Shown one piece after another: positions 14,381 through 27,500 of a stretch of 64,000 bases of DNA. The number at the start of each line of letters is the position of its first letter. The stretch's first letter is position 1. Under the pieces are notes generated by a model. The model was not told where the DNA came from. It was given only the letters and a program-made list of their open reading frames with translations, and ran no database searches. Both the position numbers and the translations under genes were made by a program. The DNA lies in NCBI GenBank assembly GCA_964036045.1, contig OZ038381.1:148871596-148935595 (forward strand), read 5' to 3'. Source of the stretch: Eutreptiella sp. 'Long Island Sound 2002'. Taxonomy: Eukaryota > Euglenozoa > Euglenophyceae > Eutreptiales > Eutreptiaceae.

Positions 14381-16680
14381 CCTGAGCATAGCACTGCCCC
14401 ATCCCCATCCGCCTCAATGCGTGTGCCCTGTGCATAGCACTGCCCCATCCCCATCCGCCTCAATGCGTGTGCCCTGTCCATAGCACTGCCCCATCCCCAT
14501 CCGCCTCAATGCGTGTGCCCTGTCCATAGCACTGCCCCATCCCCATCCGCCTCAATGCGTGTGCCCTGTCCATAGCACTGCCCCAGCCCCATCCGCCTCA
14601 ATGTGTGTGCCCTGTGCATAGCACTGCCCCATCCCCATCCGCCTCAATGCGTGTGCCCTGTCCATAGCACTGCCCCAGACCCATCCGCCTCAATGCGTGT
14701 GCCCTGTGCACAGCACTGCCCCATCTCCATCCGCCTCAATGCGTGTGCCCTGTGCATAGCACTGCCCCATCCCCATCCGCCTCAATGCGTGTGCCCTGTG
14801 CATAGCACTGCCCCATCCCCATCCGCCTGAATGCGTGTGCCCTGTCCATAGCACTGCCCCAGCCCCATCCGCCTCAATGCGTGTGCCCTGTGCATAGCAC
14901 TGCCCCAGCCCCATCAGCCTCAATGCGTGTGCCCTGTCCATAGCACTGCCCCAGCCCCATCCGCCTCAATGCGTGTGCCCTGTCCATAGCACTGCCCCAT
15001 CCCCATCCGCCTCAATGCGTGTGCCCTGTCCATAGCACTGCCGCATCCCCATCCGCCTGAATGCGTGTGCCCTGTCCATAGCACTGCCCCATCCCCATCC
15101 GCCTCAATGCGTGTGCCCTGTGCATAGCACTGCCCCATCCCCATCCGCCTCAATGCGTGTGCCCTGTCCATAGCACTGCCCCAGCGCCATCCGCCTCAAT
15201 GCGTGTGCCCTGTGCATAGCACTGCCCCATCCCCATCCGCCTCAATGCGTGTGCCCTGTCCATAGCACTGCCCCAGCCCCATCCGCCTCAATGCGTGTGC
15301 CCTGTGCATAGCACTGCCCCATCCCCATCCGCCTCAATGCGTGTGCCCTGTCCATAGCACTGCCCCATCCCCATCCGCCTCAATGCGTGTGCCCTGTCCA
15401 TAGCACTGCCCCATCCCCATCCGCCTCAATGCGTGTGCCCTGTCCATAGCACTGCCCCAGCCCCATCCGCCTCAATGCGTGTGCCCTGTGCATAGCACTG
15501 CCCCATCCCCATCCGCCTCAATGCGTGTGCCCTGAGCATAGCACTGCCCCATCCCCATCCGCCTCAATGCGTGTGCCCTGTGCATAGCACTGCCCCATCC
15601 CCATCCGCCTCAATGCGTGTGCCCTGTCCATAGCACTGCCCCATCCCCATCCGCCTCAATGCGTGTGCCCTGTCCATAGCACTGCCCCATCCCCATCCGC
15701 CTCAATGCGTGTGCCCTGTCCATAGCACTGCCCCAGCCCCATCCGCCTCAATGTGTGTGCCCTGTGCATAGCACTGCCCCATCCCCATCCGCCTCAATGC
15801 GTGTGCCCTGTCCATAGCACTGCCCCAGACCCATCCGCCTCAATGCGTGTGCCCTGTGCACAGCACTGCCCCATCTCCATCCGCCTCAATGCGTGTGCCC
15901 TGTGCATAGCACTGCCCCATCCCCATCCGCCTCAATGCGTGTGCCCTGTGCATAGCACTGCCCCATCCCCATCCGCCTGAATGCGTGTGCCCTGTCCATA
16001 GCACTGCCCCAGCCCCATCCGCCTCAATGCGTGTGCCCTGTGCATAGCACTGCCCCAGCCCCATCCGCCTCAATGCGTGTGCCCTGTCCATAGCACTGCC
16101 CCAGCCCCATCCGCCTCAATGCGTGTGCCCTGTCCATAGCACTGCCCCATCCCCATCCGCCTCAATGCGTGTGCCCTGTCCATAGCACTGCCGCATCCCC
16201 ATCCGCCTGAATGCGTGTGCCCTGTCCATAGCACTGCCCCATCCCCATCCGCCTCAATGCGTGTGCCCTGTGCATAGCACTGCCCCATCCCCATCCGCCT
16301 CAATGCGTGTGCCCTGTCCATAGCACTGCCCCAGCCCCATCCGCCTCAATGCGTGTGCCCTGTGCATAGCACTGCCCCATCCCCATCCGCCTCAATGCGT
16401 GTGCCCTGTCCATAGCACTGCCCCAGCCCCATCCGCCTCAATGCGTGTGCCCTGTCCATAGCACTGCCCCAGCCCCATCCGCCTCAATGCGTGTGCCCTG
16501 TCCATAGCACTGCCGCATCCCCATCCGCCTCAATGCGTGTGCCCTGTCCATAGCACTGCCCCATCCCCATCCGCCTCAATGCGTGTGCCCTGTGCATAGC
16601 ACTGCCCCATCCCCATCCGCCTCAATGCGTGTGCCCTGTGCATAGCACTGCCCCATCCCCATCCGCCTCAATGCGTGTGC
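14381..16680 (+). repeat. Higher-order repeat, period 1,150 bp (25 units)
   Basis: The variant CCCTGAGCATAG occurs at about 14,381 and 15,531, and the rare CATCTCCATC unit at about 14,722 and 15,872. Both pairs are 1,150 bp (25 x 46) apart, giving two adjacent copies of a 25-unit block. Part of the block also matches the 40-unit repeat upstream, so duplications are nested. Confidence 0.83.
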
Positions 16681-16899
16681 CCTGTCCATAGCACTGCCCC
16701 AGCCCCATCCGCCTCAATGCGTGTGCCCTGTGCATAGCACTGCCCCATCCCCATCCGCCTCAATGCGTGTGCCCCGTCCATAGCACTGCCCCAGCCCCAT
16801 CCGCCTCAATGCGTGTGCCCTGTGCATAGCACTGCCCCAGCCCCATCCGCCTCAATGCGTGTGCCCTGTGCATAGCACTGCCCCAGCCCCATCCGCCTC

Positions 16900-18900
16900 A
16901 ATGCGTGTACCCTGTGCATAGCACTGCCCCATCCCCATCCGCCTCAATGCGTGTGCCCTGTCCATAGCACTGCCCCAGCCCCATCCGCCTCAATGCGTGT
17001 GCCCTGTGCATAGCACTGCCCCATCCCCATCCGCCTCAATGCGTGTACCCTGTCCATAGCACTGCCCCAGCCCCATCCGCCTCAATGCGTGTGCCCTGTG
17101 CATAGCACTGCCCCAGCCCCATCCGCCTCAATGTGTGTGCCCTGTGCACAGCACTGCCCCAGCCCCATCCGCCTCAATGCGTGTGCCCTGTCCATAGCAC
17201 TGCCCCATCCCCATCCGCCTCAATGCGTGTGCCCTGTCCATAGCACTGCCGCATCCCCATCCGCCTCAATGCGTGTGCCCTGTCCATAGCACTGCCCCAT
17301 CCCCATCCGCCTCAATGCGTGTGCCCTGTGCATAGCACTGCCCCATCCCCATCCGCCTCAATGCGTGTGCCCTGTGCATAGCACTGCCCCAGCCCCATCC
17401 GCCTCAATGCGTGTGCCCTGTGCATAGCACTGCCCCAGCCCCATCCGCCTCAATGCGTGTGCCCTGTGCATAGCACTGCCCCAGCCCCATCCGCCTCAAT
17501 GCGTGTGCCCTGTGCATAGCACTGCCCCATCCCCATCCGCCTCAATGCGTGTGCCCTGTCCATAGCACTGCCGCATCCCCATCCGCCTCAATGCGTGTGC
17601 CCTGTGCATAGCACTGCCCCATCCCCATCCGCCTCAATGCGTGTGCCCTGTGCATAGCACTGCCCCAGCCCCATCCGCCTCAATGCGTGTGCCCTGTGCA
17701 TAGCACTGCCCCAGCCCCATCCGCCTCAATGCGTGTGCCCTGTGCATAGCACTGCCCCATCCCCATCCGCCTCAATGCGTGTGCCCTGTGCATAGCACTG
17801 CCCCATCCCCATCCGCCTCAATGCGTGTGCCCTGTCCATAGCACTGCCCCATCCCCATCCGCCTCAATGCGTGTGCCCTGTCCATAGCACTGCCGCATCC
17901 CCATCCGCCTCAATGCGTGTACCCTGTGCATAGCACTGCCCCATCCCCATCCGCCTCAATGCGTGTGCCCTGTCCATAGCACTGCCCCAGCCCCATCCGC
18001 CTCAATGCGTGTGCCCTGTGCATAGCACTGCCCCATCCCCATCCGCCTCAATGCGTGTACCCTGTCCATAGCACTGCCCCAGCCCCATCCGCCTCAATGC
18101 GTGTGCCCTGTGCATAGCACTGCCCCAGCCCCATCCGCCTCAATGTGTGTGCCCTGTGCACAGCACTGCCCCAGCCCCATCCGCCTCAATGCGTGTGCCC
18201 TGTCCATAGCACTGCCCCATCCCCATCCGCCTCAATGCGTGTGCCCTGTCCATAGCACTGCCGCATCCCCATCCGCCTCAATGCGTGTGCCCTGTCCATA
18301 GCACTGCCCCATCCCCATCCGCCTCAATGCGTGTGCCCTGTGCATAGCACTGCCCCATCCCCATCCGCCTCAATGCGTGTGCCCTGTGCATAGCACTGCC
18401 CCAGCCCCATCCGCCTCAATGCGTGTGCCCTGTGCATAGCACTGCCCCAGCCCCATCCGCCTCAATGCGTGTGCCCTGTGCATAGCACTGCCCCAGCCCC
18501 ATCCGCCTCAATGCGTGTGCCCTGTGCATAGCACTGCCCCATCCCCATCCGCCTCAATGCGTGTGCCCTGTCCATAGCACTGCCGCATCCCCATCCGCCT
18601 CAATGCGTGTGCCCTGTGCATAGCACTGCCCCATCCCCATCCGCCTCAATGCGTGTGCCCTGTGCATAGCACTGCCCCAGCCCCATCCGCCTCAATGCGT
18701 GTGCCCTGTGCATAGCACTGCCCCAGCCCCATCCGCCTCAATGCGTGTGCCCTGTGCATAGCACTGCCCCATCCCCATCCGCCTCAATGCGTGTGCCCTG
18801 TGCATAGCACTGCCCCATCCCCATCCGCCTCAATGCGTGTGCCCTGTCCATAGCACTGCCCCATCCCCATCCGCCTCAATGCGTGTGCCCTGTCCATAGC
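16900..18900 (+). repeat. Higher-order repeat, period 1,012 bp (22 units)
   Basis: The uncommon variant GTGTACCCTG marks units near 16,905, 17,045, 17,917 and 18,057; each member of the first pair recurs 1,012 bp (22 x 46) later. A distinctive open frame at 17,089-17,289 recurs identically at 18,101-18,301. The copies are adjacent. Confidence 0.83.
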
Positions 18901-20299
18901 ACTGCCGCATCCCCATCCGCCTCAATGCGTGTGCTCTGTCCATAGCACTGCCCCATCCCCATCCGCCTCAATGCGTGTGCCCTGTGCATAGCACTGCCCC
19001 ATCCCCATCCGCCTCAATGCGTGTGCCCTGTGCATAGCACTGCCCCAGCTTCATCCGCCTCAATGCGTGTGCCCTGTGCATAGCACTGCCCCAGCCCCAT
19101 CCGCCTCAATGCGTGTGCCCTGTGCATAGCACTGCCCCAGCCCCATCCGCCTCAGTGCGTGTGCCCTGTGTACAGCACTGCCCCAGCCCCATCCGCCTCA
19201 ATGCGTGTGCCCTGTGCATAGCACTGCCCCATCCCCATCCGCCTCAATGCGTGTGCCCTGTCCATAGCACTGCCCCATCCCCATCCGCCTCAATGCGTGT
19301 GCTGTGTCCATAGCACTGCCCCAGCCCCATCCGCCTCAATGCGTGTGCCCTGTGCATGGCACTGCCCCAGCCCCATCCGCCTCAATGCATGTGCCCTGTG
19401 TACAGCACTGCCCCATCCCCATCCGCCTCAATGCGTGCGCCCTGTCCATAGCACTGCCCCATCCCCATCCGCCTCAATGCGTGTGCCCTGTCCATAGCAC
19501 TGCCCCATCCCCATCCGCCTCAATGCGTGTGCCCTGTGCACAGCACTGCCCCATCCCCATCCGCCTGAATGCGTGTGCCCTGTGCATAGCACTGCCCCAT
19601 CCCCATCCGCCTCAATGCGTGTGCCCTGTGTACAGCACTGCCCCATCCCCATCCGCCTCAATGCGTGTGCCCTGTGCACAGCACTGCCCCATCCCCATCC
19701 GCCTCAATGCGTGTGCTCTGTGCACAGCACTGCCCCATCCCCATCCGCCTCAATGCGTGTGCCCTGTGCACAGCACTGCCCCAGCCCCATCCGCCTCAAT
19801 GCGTGTGCCCTGTGCACAGCACTGCCCCATCCCCATCCGCCTCAATGCGTGTGCCCTGTGCATAGCACTGCCCCATCCCCATCCGCCTCAATGTGTGTGC
19901 CCTGTGCACAGCACTGCCCCATCCCCATCCGCCTCAATGTGTGTGCCCTGTGCACAGCACTGCCCCATCCCCATCCGCCTCAATGCGTGTGCCCTGTGCA
20001 TAGCACTGCCCCATCCCCATCCGCCTCAATGCGTGTGCCCTGTGCATAGCACTGCCCCATCCCCATCCGCCTCAATGTGTGTGCCCTGTGCATAGCACTG
20101 CCCCATCCCCATCCGCCTCAATGTGTGTGCTCTGTGCACAGCACTGCCCCATCCCGATCCGCCTCAATGCGTGTGCCCTGTCCATAGCACTGCCCCATCC
20201 CCATCCGCCTCAATGCGTGTGCCCTGTGCATAGCACTGTCCCTTCCCCATCCGCCTCAATGCGTGTGCCCTGTGCACAGCACTGCCCCATCCCGATCCG

Positions 20300-23200
20300 C
20301 CTCAATGCGTGTGCCCTGTGCACAGCACTGCCCCATCCCCGTCCGCCTCAATGCGTGTGCCCTGTGCATGGCACTGCCCCAGCCCCATCCGCCTCAATGC
20401 GTGTGCCCTGTGCATAGCACTGCCCCATCCCCATCCGCCTCAATGCGTGTGCCCTGTCCATAGCACTGCCTCATCCCCATCCGCCTCAATGCGTGTGCCC
20501 TGTGCACAGCACTGCCCCATCCCCATCCGCCTCAATGTGTGTGCCCTGTGCACAGCACTGCCTCATCCCCATCCGCCTCAATGCGTGTGCCCTGTGCACA
20601 GCACTGCCCCATCCCCATCCGCCTCAATGCGTGTGCCCTGTGCACAGCACTGCCCCATCCCCATCCGCCTCAATGCGTGTGCCCTGTGCATAGCACTGCC
20701 CCATCCCCATCCGCCTCAATGTGTGTGCCATGTGCACAGCACTGCCCCATCCCCATCCGCCTCAATGCGTGTGCCCTGTGCATAGCACTGCCCCATCCCC
20801 ATCCGCCTCAATGCGTGTGCCCTGTCTATAGCACTGCCCCAGCCCCATCCGCCTCAATGCGTGTGCCCTGTGCACAGCACTGCCCCAGCCCCATCCGCCT
20901 CAATGCGTGTGCCCTGTGCATAGCACTGCCCCATCCCGATCCGCCTCAATGCGTGTGCCCTGTGCATAGCACTGCCCCATCCCCATCCGCCTCAATGTGT
21001 GTGCCCTGTGCATAGCACTGCCCCAGCCCCATCCGCCTCTATGCGTGTGCCCTGTGCATAGCACTGCCCCAGCCCCATCCGCCTCAATGCGTGTGCCCTG
21101 TGCATAGCACTGCCCCAGCCCCATCCGCCTCAATGCGTGTGCCCTGTGCATAGCACTGCCCCATCCCCATCCGGCTGAATGCGTGTGCCCTGTGCATAGC
21201 ACTGCCCCATCCTCATCCGCCTCAATGCGTGTGCCCTGTGCACAGCACTGCCCCATCCCCATCCGCCTCAATGTGTGTGCCCTGTGCACAGCACTGCCTC
21301 ATCCCCATCCGCCTCAATGCGTGTGCCCTGTGCACAGCACTGCCCCATCCCCATCCGCCTCAATGCGTGTGCCCTGTGCACAGCACTGCCCCATCCCCAT
21401 CCGCCTCAATGCGTGTGCCCTGTGCATAGCACTGCCCCATCCCCATCCGCCTCAATGTGTGTGCCATGTGCACAGCACTGCCCCATCCCCATCCGCCTCA
21501 ATGCGTGTGCCCTGTGCATAGCACTGCCCCATCCCCATCCGCCTCAATGCGTGTGCCCTGTCCATAGCACTGCCCCATCCCATCCGCCTCAATGCGTGTG
21601 CCCTGTGCACAGCACTGCCCCAGCCCCATCCGCCTCAATGCGTGTGCCCTGTGCATAGCACTGCCCCATCCCCATCCGCCTCAATGCGTGTGCCCTGTGC
21701 ATAGCACTGCCCCATCCCCATCCGCCTCAATGTGTGTGCCCTGTGCATAGCACTGCCCCAGCCCCATCCGCCTCAATGTGTGTGCCCTGTGCACAGCACT
21801 GCCCCATCCCCATCCGCCTCAATGCGTGTGCCCTGTGCATAGCACTGCCCCATCCCCATCCGCCTCAATGCGTGTGCCCTGTGCATAGCACTGCCCCATC
21901 CCCATCCGCCTCAATGTGTGTGCCCTGTGCATAGCACTGCCCCATCCCCATCCGCCTCAATGCGTGTGCCCTGTGCATAGCACTGCCCCAGCCCCATCCG
22001 CCTCAATGCGTGTGCCCTGTGCATAGCACTGCCCCAGCCCCATCCGCCTCAATGCGTGTGCCCTGTGCATAGCACTGCCCCATCCCCATCCGGCTGAATG
22101 CGTGTGCCCTGTGCATAGCACTGCCCCATCCTCATCCGCCTCAATGCGTGTGCCCTGTGCACAGCACTGCCCCATCCCCATCCGCCTCAATGTGTGTGCC
22201 CTGTGCACAGCACTGCCTCATCCCCATCCGCCTCAATGCGTGTGCCCTGTGCACAGCACTGCCCCATCCCCATCCGCCTCAATGCGTGTGCCCTGTGCAC
22301 AGCACTGCCCCATCCCCATCCGCCTCAATGTGTGTGCCCTGTGCATAGCACTGCCCCATCCCCATCCGCCTCAATGTGTGTGCCATGTGCACAGCACTGC
22401 CCCATCCCCATCCGCCTCAATGCGTGTGCCCTGTGCATAGCACTGCCCCATCCCCATCCGCCTCAATGCGTGTGCCCTGTCCATAGCACTGCCCCATCCC
22501 ATCCGCCTCAATGCGTGTGCCCTGTGCACAGCACTGCCCCAGCCCCATCCGCCTCAATGCGTGTGCCCTGTGCATAGCACTGCCCCATCCCCATCCGCCT
22601 CAATGCGTGTGCCCTGTGCATAGCACTGCCCCATCCCCATCCGCCTCAATGTGTGTGCCCTGTGCATAGCACTGCCCCAGCCCCATCCGCCTTAATGTGT
22701 GTGCCCTGTGCACAGCACTGCCCCATCCCCATCCGCCTCAATGCGTGTGCCCTGTGCATAGCACTGCCCCATCCCCATCCGCCTCAATGCGTGTGCCCTG
22801 TGCATAGCACTGCCCCATCCCCATCCGCCTCAATGTGTGTGCCCTGTGCATAGCACTGCCCCAGCCCCATCCGCCTCAATGCATGTGCCCTGTGTACAGC
22901 ACTGCCCCATCCCCATCCGCCTCAATGCGTGCGCCCTGTCCATAGCACTGCCCCATCCCCATCCGCCTCAATGCGTGTGCCCTGTCCATAGCACTGCCCC
23001 AGCCCCATCCGCCTCAATGCGTGTGCCCTGTGCACAGCACTGCCCCAGCCCCATCCGCCTCAATGCGTGTGCCCTGTGCATAGCACTGCCCCATCCCCAT
23101 CCGCCTCAATGCGTGTGCCCTGTGCATAGCACTGCCCCATCCCCATCCGCCTCAATGTGTGTGCCCTGTGCACAGCACTGCCCCATCCCCATCCGCCTCA

Positions 23201-24510
23201 ATGCGTGTGCCCTGTGCATAGCACTGCCCCAGCCCCATCCGCCTCAATGCGTGTGCCCTGTGCATAGCACTGCCCCAGCCCCATCCGCCTCAATGCGTGT
23301 GCCCTGTGCATAGCACTGCCCCATCCCCATCCGGCTGAATGCGTGTGCCCTGTGCATAGCACTGCCCCATCCTCATCCGCCTCAATGCGTGTGCCCTGTG
23401 CACAGCACTGCCCCATCCCCATCCGCCTCAATGTGTGTGCCCTGTGCACAGCACTGCCTCATCCCCATCCGCCTCAATGTGTGTGCCCTGTGCACAGCAC
23501 TGCCCCATCCCCATCCGCCTCAATGCGTGTGCCCTGTGCACAGCACTGCCCCATCCCCGTCCGCCTCAATGTGTGTGCCATGTGCACAGCACTGCCCCAT
23601 CCCCATCCGCCTCAATGCGTGTGCCCTGTGCATAGCACTGCCCCATCCCCATCCGCCTCAATGCGTGTGCCCTGTCCATAGCACTGCCCCATCCCATCCG
23701 CCTCAATGCGTGTGCCCTGTGCACAGCACTGCCCCATCCCCATCCGCCTCAATGCGTGTGCCCTGTGCATAGCACTGCCCCATCCCCATCCGCCTCAATG
23801 CGTGTGCCCTGTGCATAGCACTGCCCCATCCCCATCCGCCTCAATGTGTGTGCCCTGTGCATAGCACTGCCCCAGCCCCATCTGCCTCTATGCGTGTGCC
23901 CTGTGCATAGCACTGCCCCATCCCCGTCCGCCTCAATGCGTGTGCCCTGTGCATAGCACTGCCCCAGCCCCATCCGCCTCAATGCGTGTGCCCTGTGCAT
24001 AGCACTGCCCCATCCCCATCCGCCTCAATGCGTGTGCCCTGTCCATAGCACTGCCTCATCCCCATCCGCCTCAATGCGTGTGCCCTGTGCACAGCACTGC
24101 CCCATCCCCATCCGCCTCAATGTGTGTGCCCTGTGCACAGCACTGCCTCATCCCCATCCGCCTCAATGCGTGTGCCCTGTGCACAGCACTGCCCCATCCC
24201 CATCCGCCTCAATGCGTGTGCCCTGTGCACAGCACTGCCCCATCCCCATCCGCCTCAATGCGTGTGCCCTGTGCATAGCACTGCCCCATCCCCATCCGCC
24301 TCAATGTGTGTGCCATGTGCACAGCACTGCCCCATCCCCATCCGCCTCAATGCGTGTGCCCTGTGCATAGCACTGCCCCATCCCCATCCGCCTCAATGCG
24401 TGTGCCCTGTCCATAGCACTGCCCCATCCCATCCGCCTCAATGCGTGTGCCCTGTGCACAGCACTGCCCCAGCCCCATCCGCCTCAATGCGTGTGCCCTG
24501 TGCATAGCAC
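20300..24510 (+). repeat. Complex higher-order repeat zone marked by 45-bp and CCGGCTGAATG units
   Basis: A block combining a CCGGCTGAATG unit, a CCCCATCCTCATCC unit, CTGCCTCATCC units, a GTGCCATGTGCAC unit and a one-base-short unit recurs several times. Its markers lie near 20,570-20,730, 21,170-21,590, 22,090-22,510, 23,330-23,700 and 24,050-24,440. Shifts are about 736, 919 and 1,241 bp: multiples of 46, less one where a 45-bp unit is crossed. The composition (GTGCAC and CATCCC rich) differs from the GTCCAT/CAGCCC-rich region to the left. Confidence 0.75.
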
Positions 24511-27500
24511 TGCCCCATCCCCATCCGCCTCAATGCGTGTGCCCTGTCCATAGCAATGCCCCTTCCCCATCCGCCTCAATGCGTGTGCCCTGTGCACAGC
24601 ACTGCCCCATCCCCATCCGCCTCAATGCGTGTGCCCTGTGCACAGCACTGCCCCATCCCCATCCGCCTCAATGCGTGTGCCCTGTCCATAGCACTGCCCC
24701 ATCCCCATCCGCCTCAATGCGTGTGCCCTGTGCATAGCACTGCCCCAGCCCCATCCGCCTCAATGTGTGTGCCCTGTGCACAGCACTGCCCCATCTCCAT
24801 CCGCCTCAATGCGTGTGCCCTGTGCACAGCACTGCCCCATCCCCATCCGCCTCAATGCGTGTGCCCTGTGCACAGCACTGCCCCATCCCCATCCGCCTCA
24901 ATGTGTGTGCCATGTGCACAGCACTGCCCCATCCCCATCCGCCTCAATGCGTGTGCCCTGTGCATAGCACTGCCCCATCCCCATCCGCCTCAATGCGTGT
25001 GCCCTGTGCATAGCACTGCCCCATCCCCATCCGCCTCAACGCGTGTGCCATGTGCACAGCACTGCCCCATCCCCATCCGCCTCAATGCGTGTGCCCTGTG
25101 CATAGCACTGCCCCAGCCCCATCCGCCTCAATGTGTGTGCCATGTGCATAGCACTGCCCCATCCCCATCCGCCTCAATGCGTGTGCCATGTGCACAGCAC
25201 TGCCCCATCCCCATCCGCCTCAATGTGTGTGCCATGTGCACAGCACTGCCCCATCCCCATCCGCCTCAATGCGTGTGCCCTGTGCATAGCACTGCCCCAT
25301 CCCCATCCGCCTCAATGCGTGTGCCCTGTGCACAGCACTGCCCCATCCCCATCCGCCTCAATGCGTGTCCCCTGTGCACAGCACTGCCCCATCCCGATCC
25401 GCCTCAATGCGTGTGCCCTGTGCATAGCACTGCCCCATCCCCATCCGCCTCAATGCGTGTGCCCTGTCCATAGCACTGCTGCATCCCGATCCGCCTGAAT
25501 GCGTGTGCCCTGTGCATAGCACTGCCCCATCCCCAGCCGCCTCAATGCGTGTGCCCTGTGCATAGCACTGCCCCATCCCCATCCGCCTCAATGCGTGTCC
25601 CCTGTGCATAGCACTGCCCCATCCCCATCCGCCTCAATGCGTGTGCCCTGTGCATAGCACTGCCCCATCCCCATCCGCCTCAATGCGTGTGCCCTGTGCA
25701 CAGCACTGCCCCATCCCCATCCGCCTGAATGCGTGTGCCCTGTCCATAGCACTGTCCCATCCCCATCCGCCTCAATGCGTGTGCCCTGTCCATAGCACTG
25801 CCCCATCCCCATCCGCCTCAATGCGTGTGCCCTGTGCATAGCACTGCCCCATCCCCATCCGCCTCAATGCGTGTGCCCTGTGCACAGCACTGCCCCATCC
25901 CGATCCGCCTCAATGCGTGTGCCCTGTGCATAGCACTGCCCCATCCCCATCCGCCTCAATTCGTGTGCCCTGTGCATAACACTGCCCCATCCCCATCCGC
26001 CTCAATGCGTGTGCCCTGTGCACAGCACTGCCCCATCCCCATCCGCCTCAATGCGTGTGCCCTGTGCATAGCACTGCCCCATCCCCATCCGCCTCAATGC
26101 GTGTGCCCTGTGCATAGCACTGCCCCATCCCCATCCGCCTGAATGTGTGTGCCCTGTGCATAGCACTGCCCCATCCCCATCCGCCTCTATGCGTGTGCTG
26201 TGTGCATAGCACTGCCCCATCCCCATCCGCCTGAATGCGTGTGCCCTGTGCATAGCACTGCCCCCTCCCCATCCGCCTCAATGCGTGTGCCCTGTGCACA
26301 GCACTGCCCCATCCCCATCCGCCTCAATGCGTGTGCCCTGTGCACAGCACTGCCCCAGCCCCATCTGCCTCAATGCGTGTGCCCTGTGCCTAGCACTGCC
26401 CCATCCCCATCCGCCTCAATGCGTGTGCCCTGTCCATAGCACTGCCCCATCCCCATCCGCCTGAATGCGTGTGCCCTGTGCATAGCACTGCCCCATCCCC
26501 ATCCGCCTGAATGCGTGTGCCCTGTGCATAGCACTGCCCCTTCCCCATCCGCCTCAATGTGTGTGCCCTGTGCATAGCACTGCCCCAGCCCCATCCGCCT
26601 CAATGCGTGTGCCCTGTGCATAGCACTGCCCCATCCCCATCCGCCTGAATGCGTGTGCCCTGTGCATAGCACTGCCCCTTCCCCATCCGCCTCAATGCGT
26701 GTGCCCTGTGCACAGCACTGCCCCATCCCCATCCGCCTCAATGCGTGTGCCCTGTGCATAGCACTGCCCCATCGCCATCCACCTCAATGCGTGTGCTGTG
26801 TGCATAGCACTGCCCCATCCCCATCCGCCTGAATGCGTGTGCCCTGTGCATAGCACTGCCCCATCCCCATCCGCCTCAATGCGTGTGCCCTGTGCATAGC
26901 ACTGCCCCAGCCCCATCCGCCTCAATGCGTGTGCCCTGTGCATAGCACTGCCCCATCCCCATCCGCCTCAATGCGTGTGCCCTGTGCATAGCACTGCCCC
27001 ATCCCCATCCGCCTCAATGCGTGTGCCCTGTGCACAGCACTGCCCCATCCCCATCCGCCTCAATTCGTGTGCCCTGTGCATAGCACTGCCCCATCCCCAT
27101 CCGCCTCAATGCGTGTGCCCTGTGCACAGCACTGCCCCATCCCCATCCGCCTCAATGCGTGTGCCCTGTCCATAGCACTGCCCCACCCCCATCCGCCTCA
27201 ATGCGTGTGCCCCGTCCATAGCACTGCCCCATCCCCATCCGCCTGAATGCGTGTGCCCTGTGCATAGCACTGCCCCATCCGCATCCGCCTGAATGCGTGT
27301 GCCCTGTCCATAGCACTGCCCCATCCCCATCCGCCTGAATGCGTGTGCCCTGTGCATAGCACTGCCCCATCCCCATCCGCCTCAATGCGTGTGCCCTGTG
27401 CATAGCACTGCCCCATCCCCATCCGCCTGAATGCGTGTGCCCTGTGCATAGCACTGCCCCATCCCCATCCGCCTCAATGCGTGTGCCCTGTGCATAGCAC

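Noticed and set aside
19304-25473. Cys-rich metallothionein-like or keratin-associated-like genes (frames up to 305 codons)
   Set aside because: The frames are products of the 46-bp repeat in all three phases, with no start context, splice signals or codon preference beyond the repeat.
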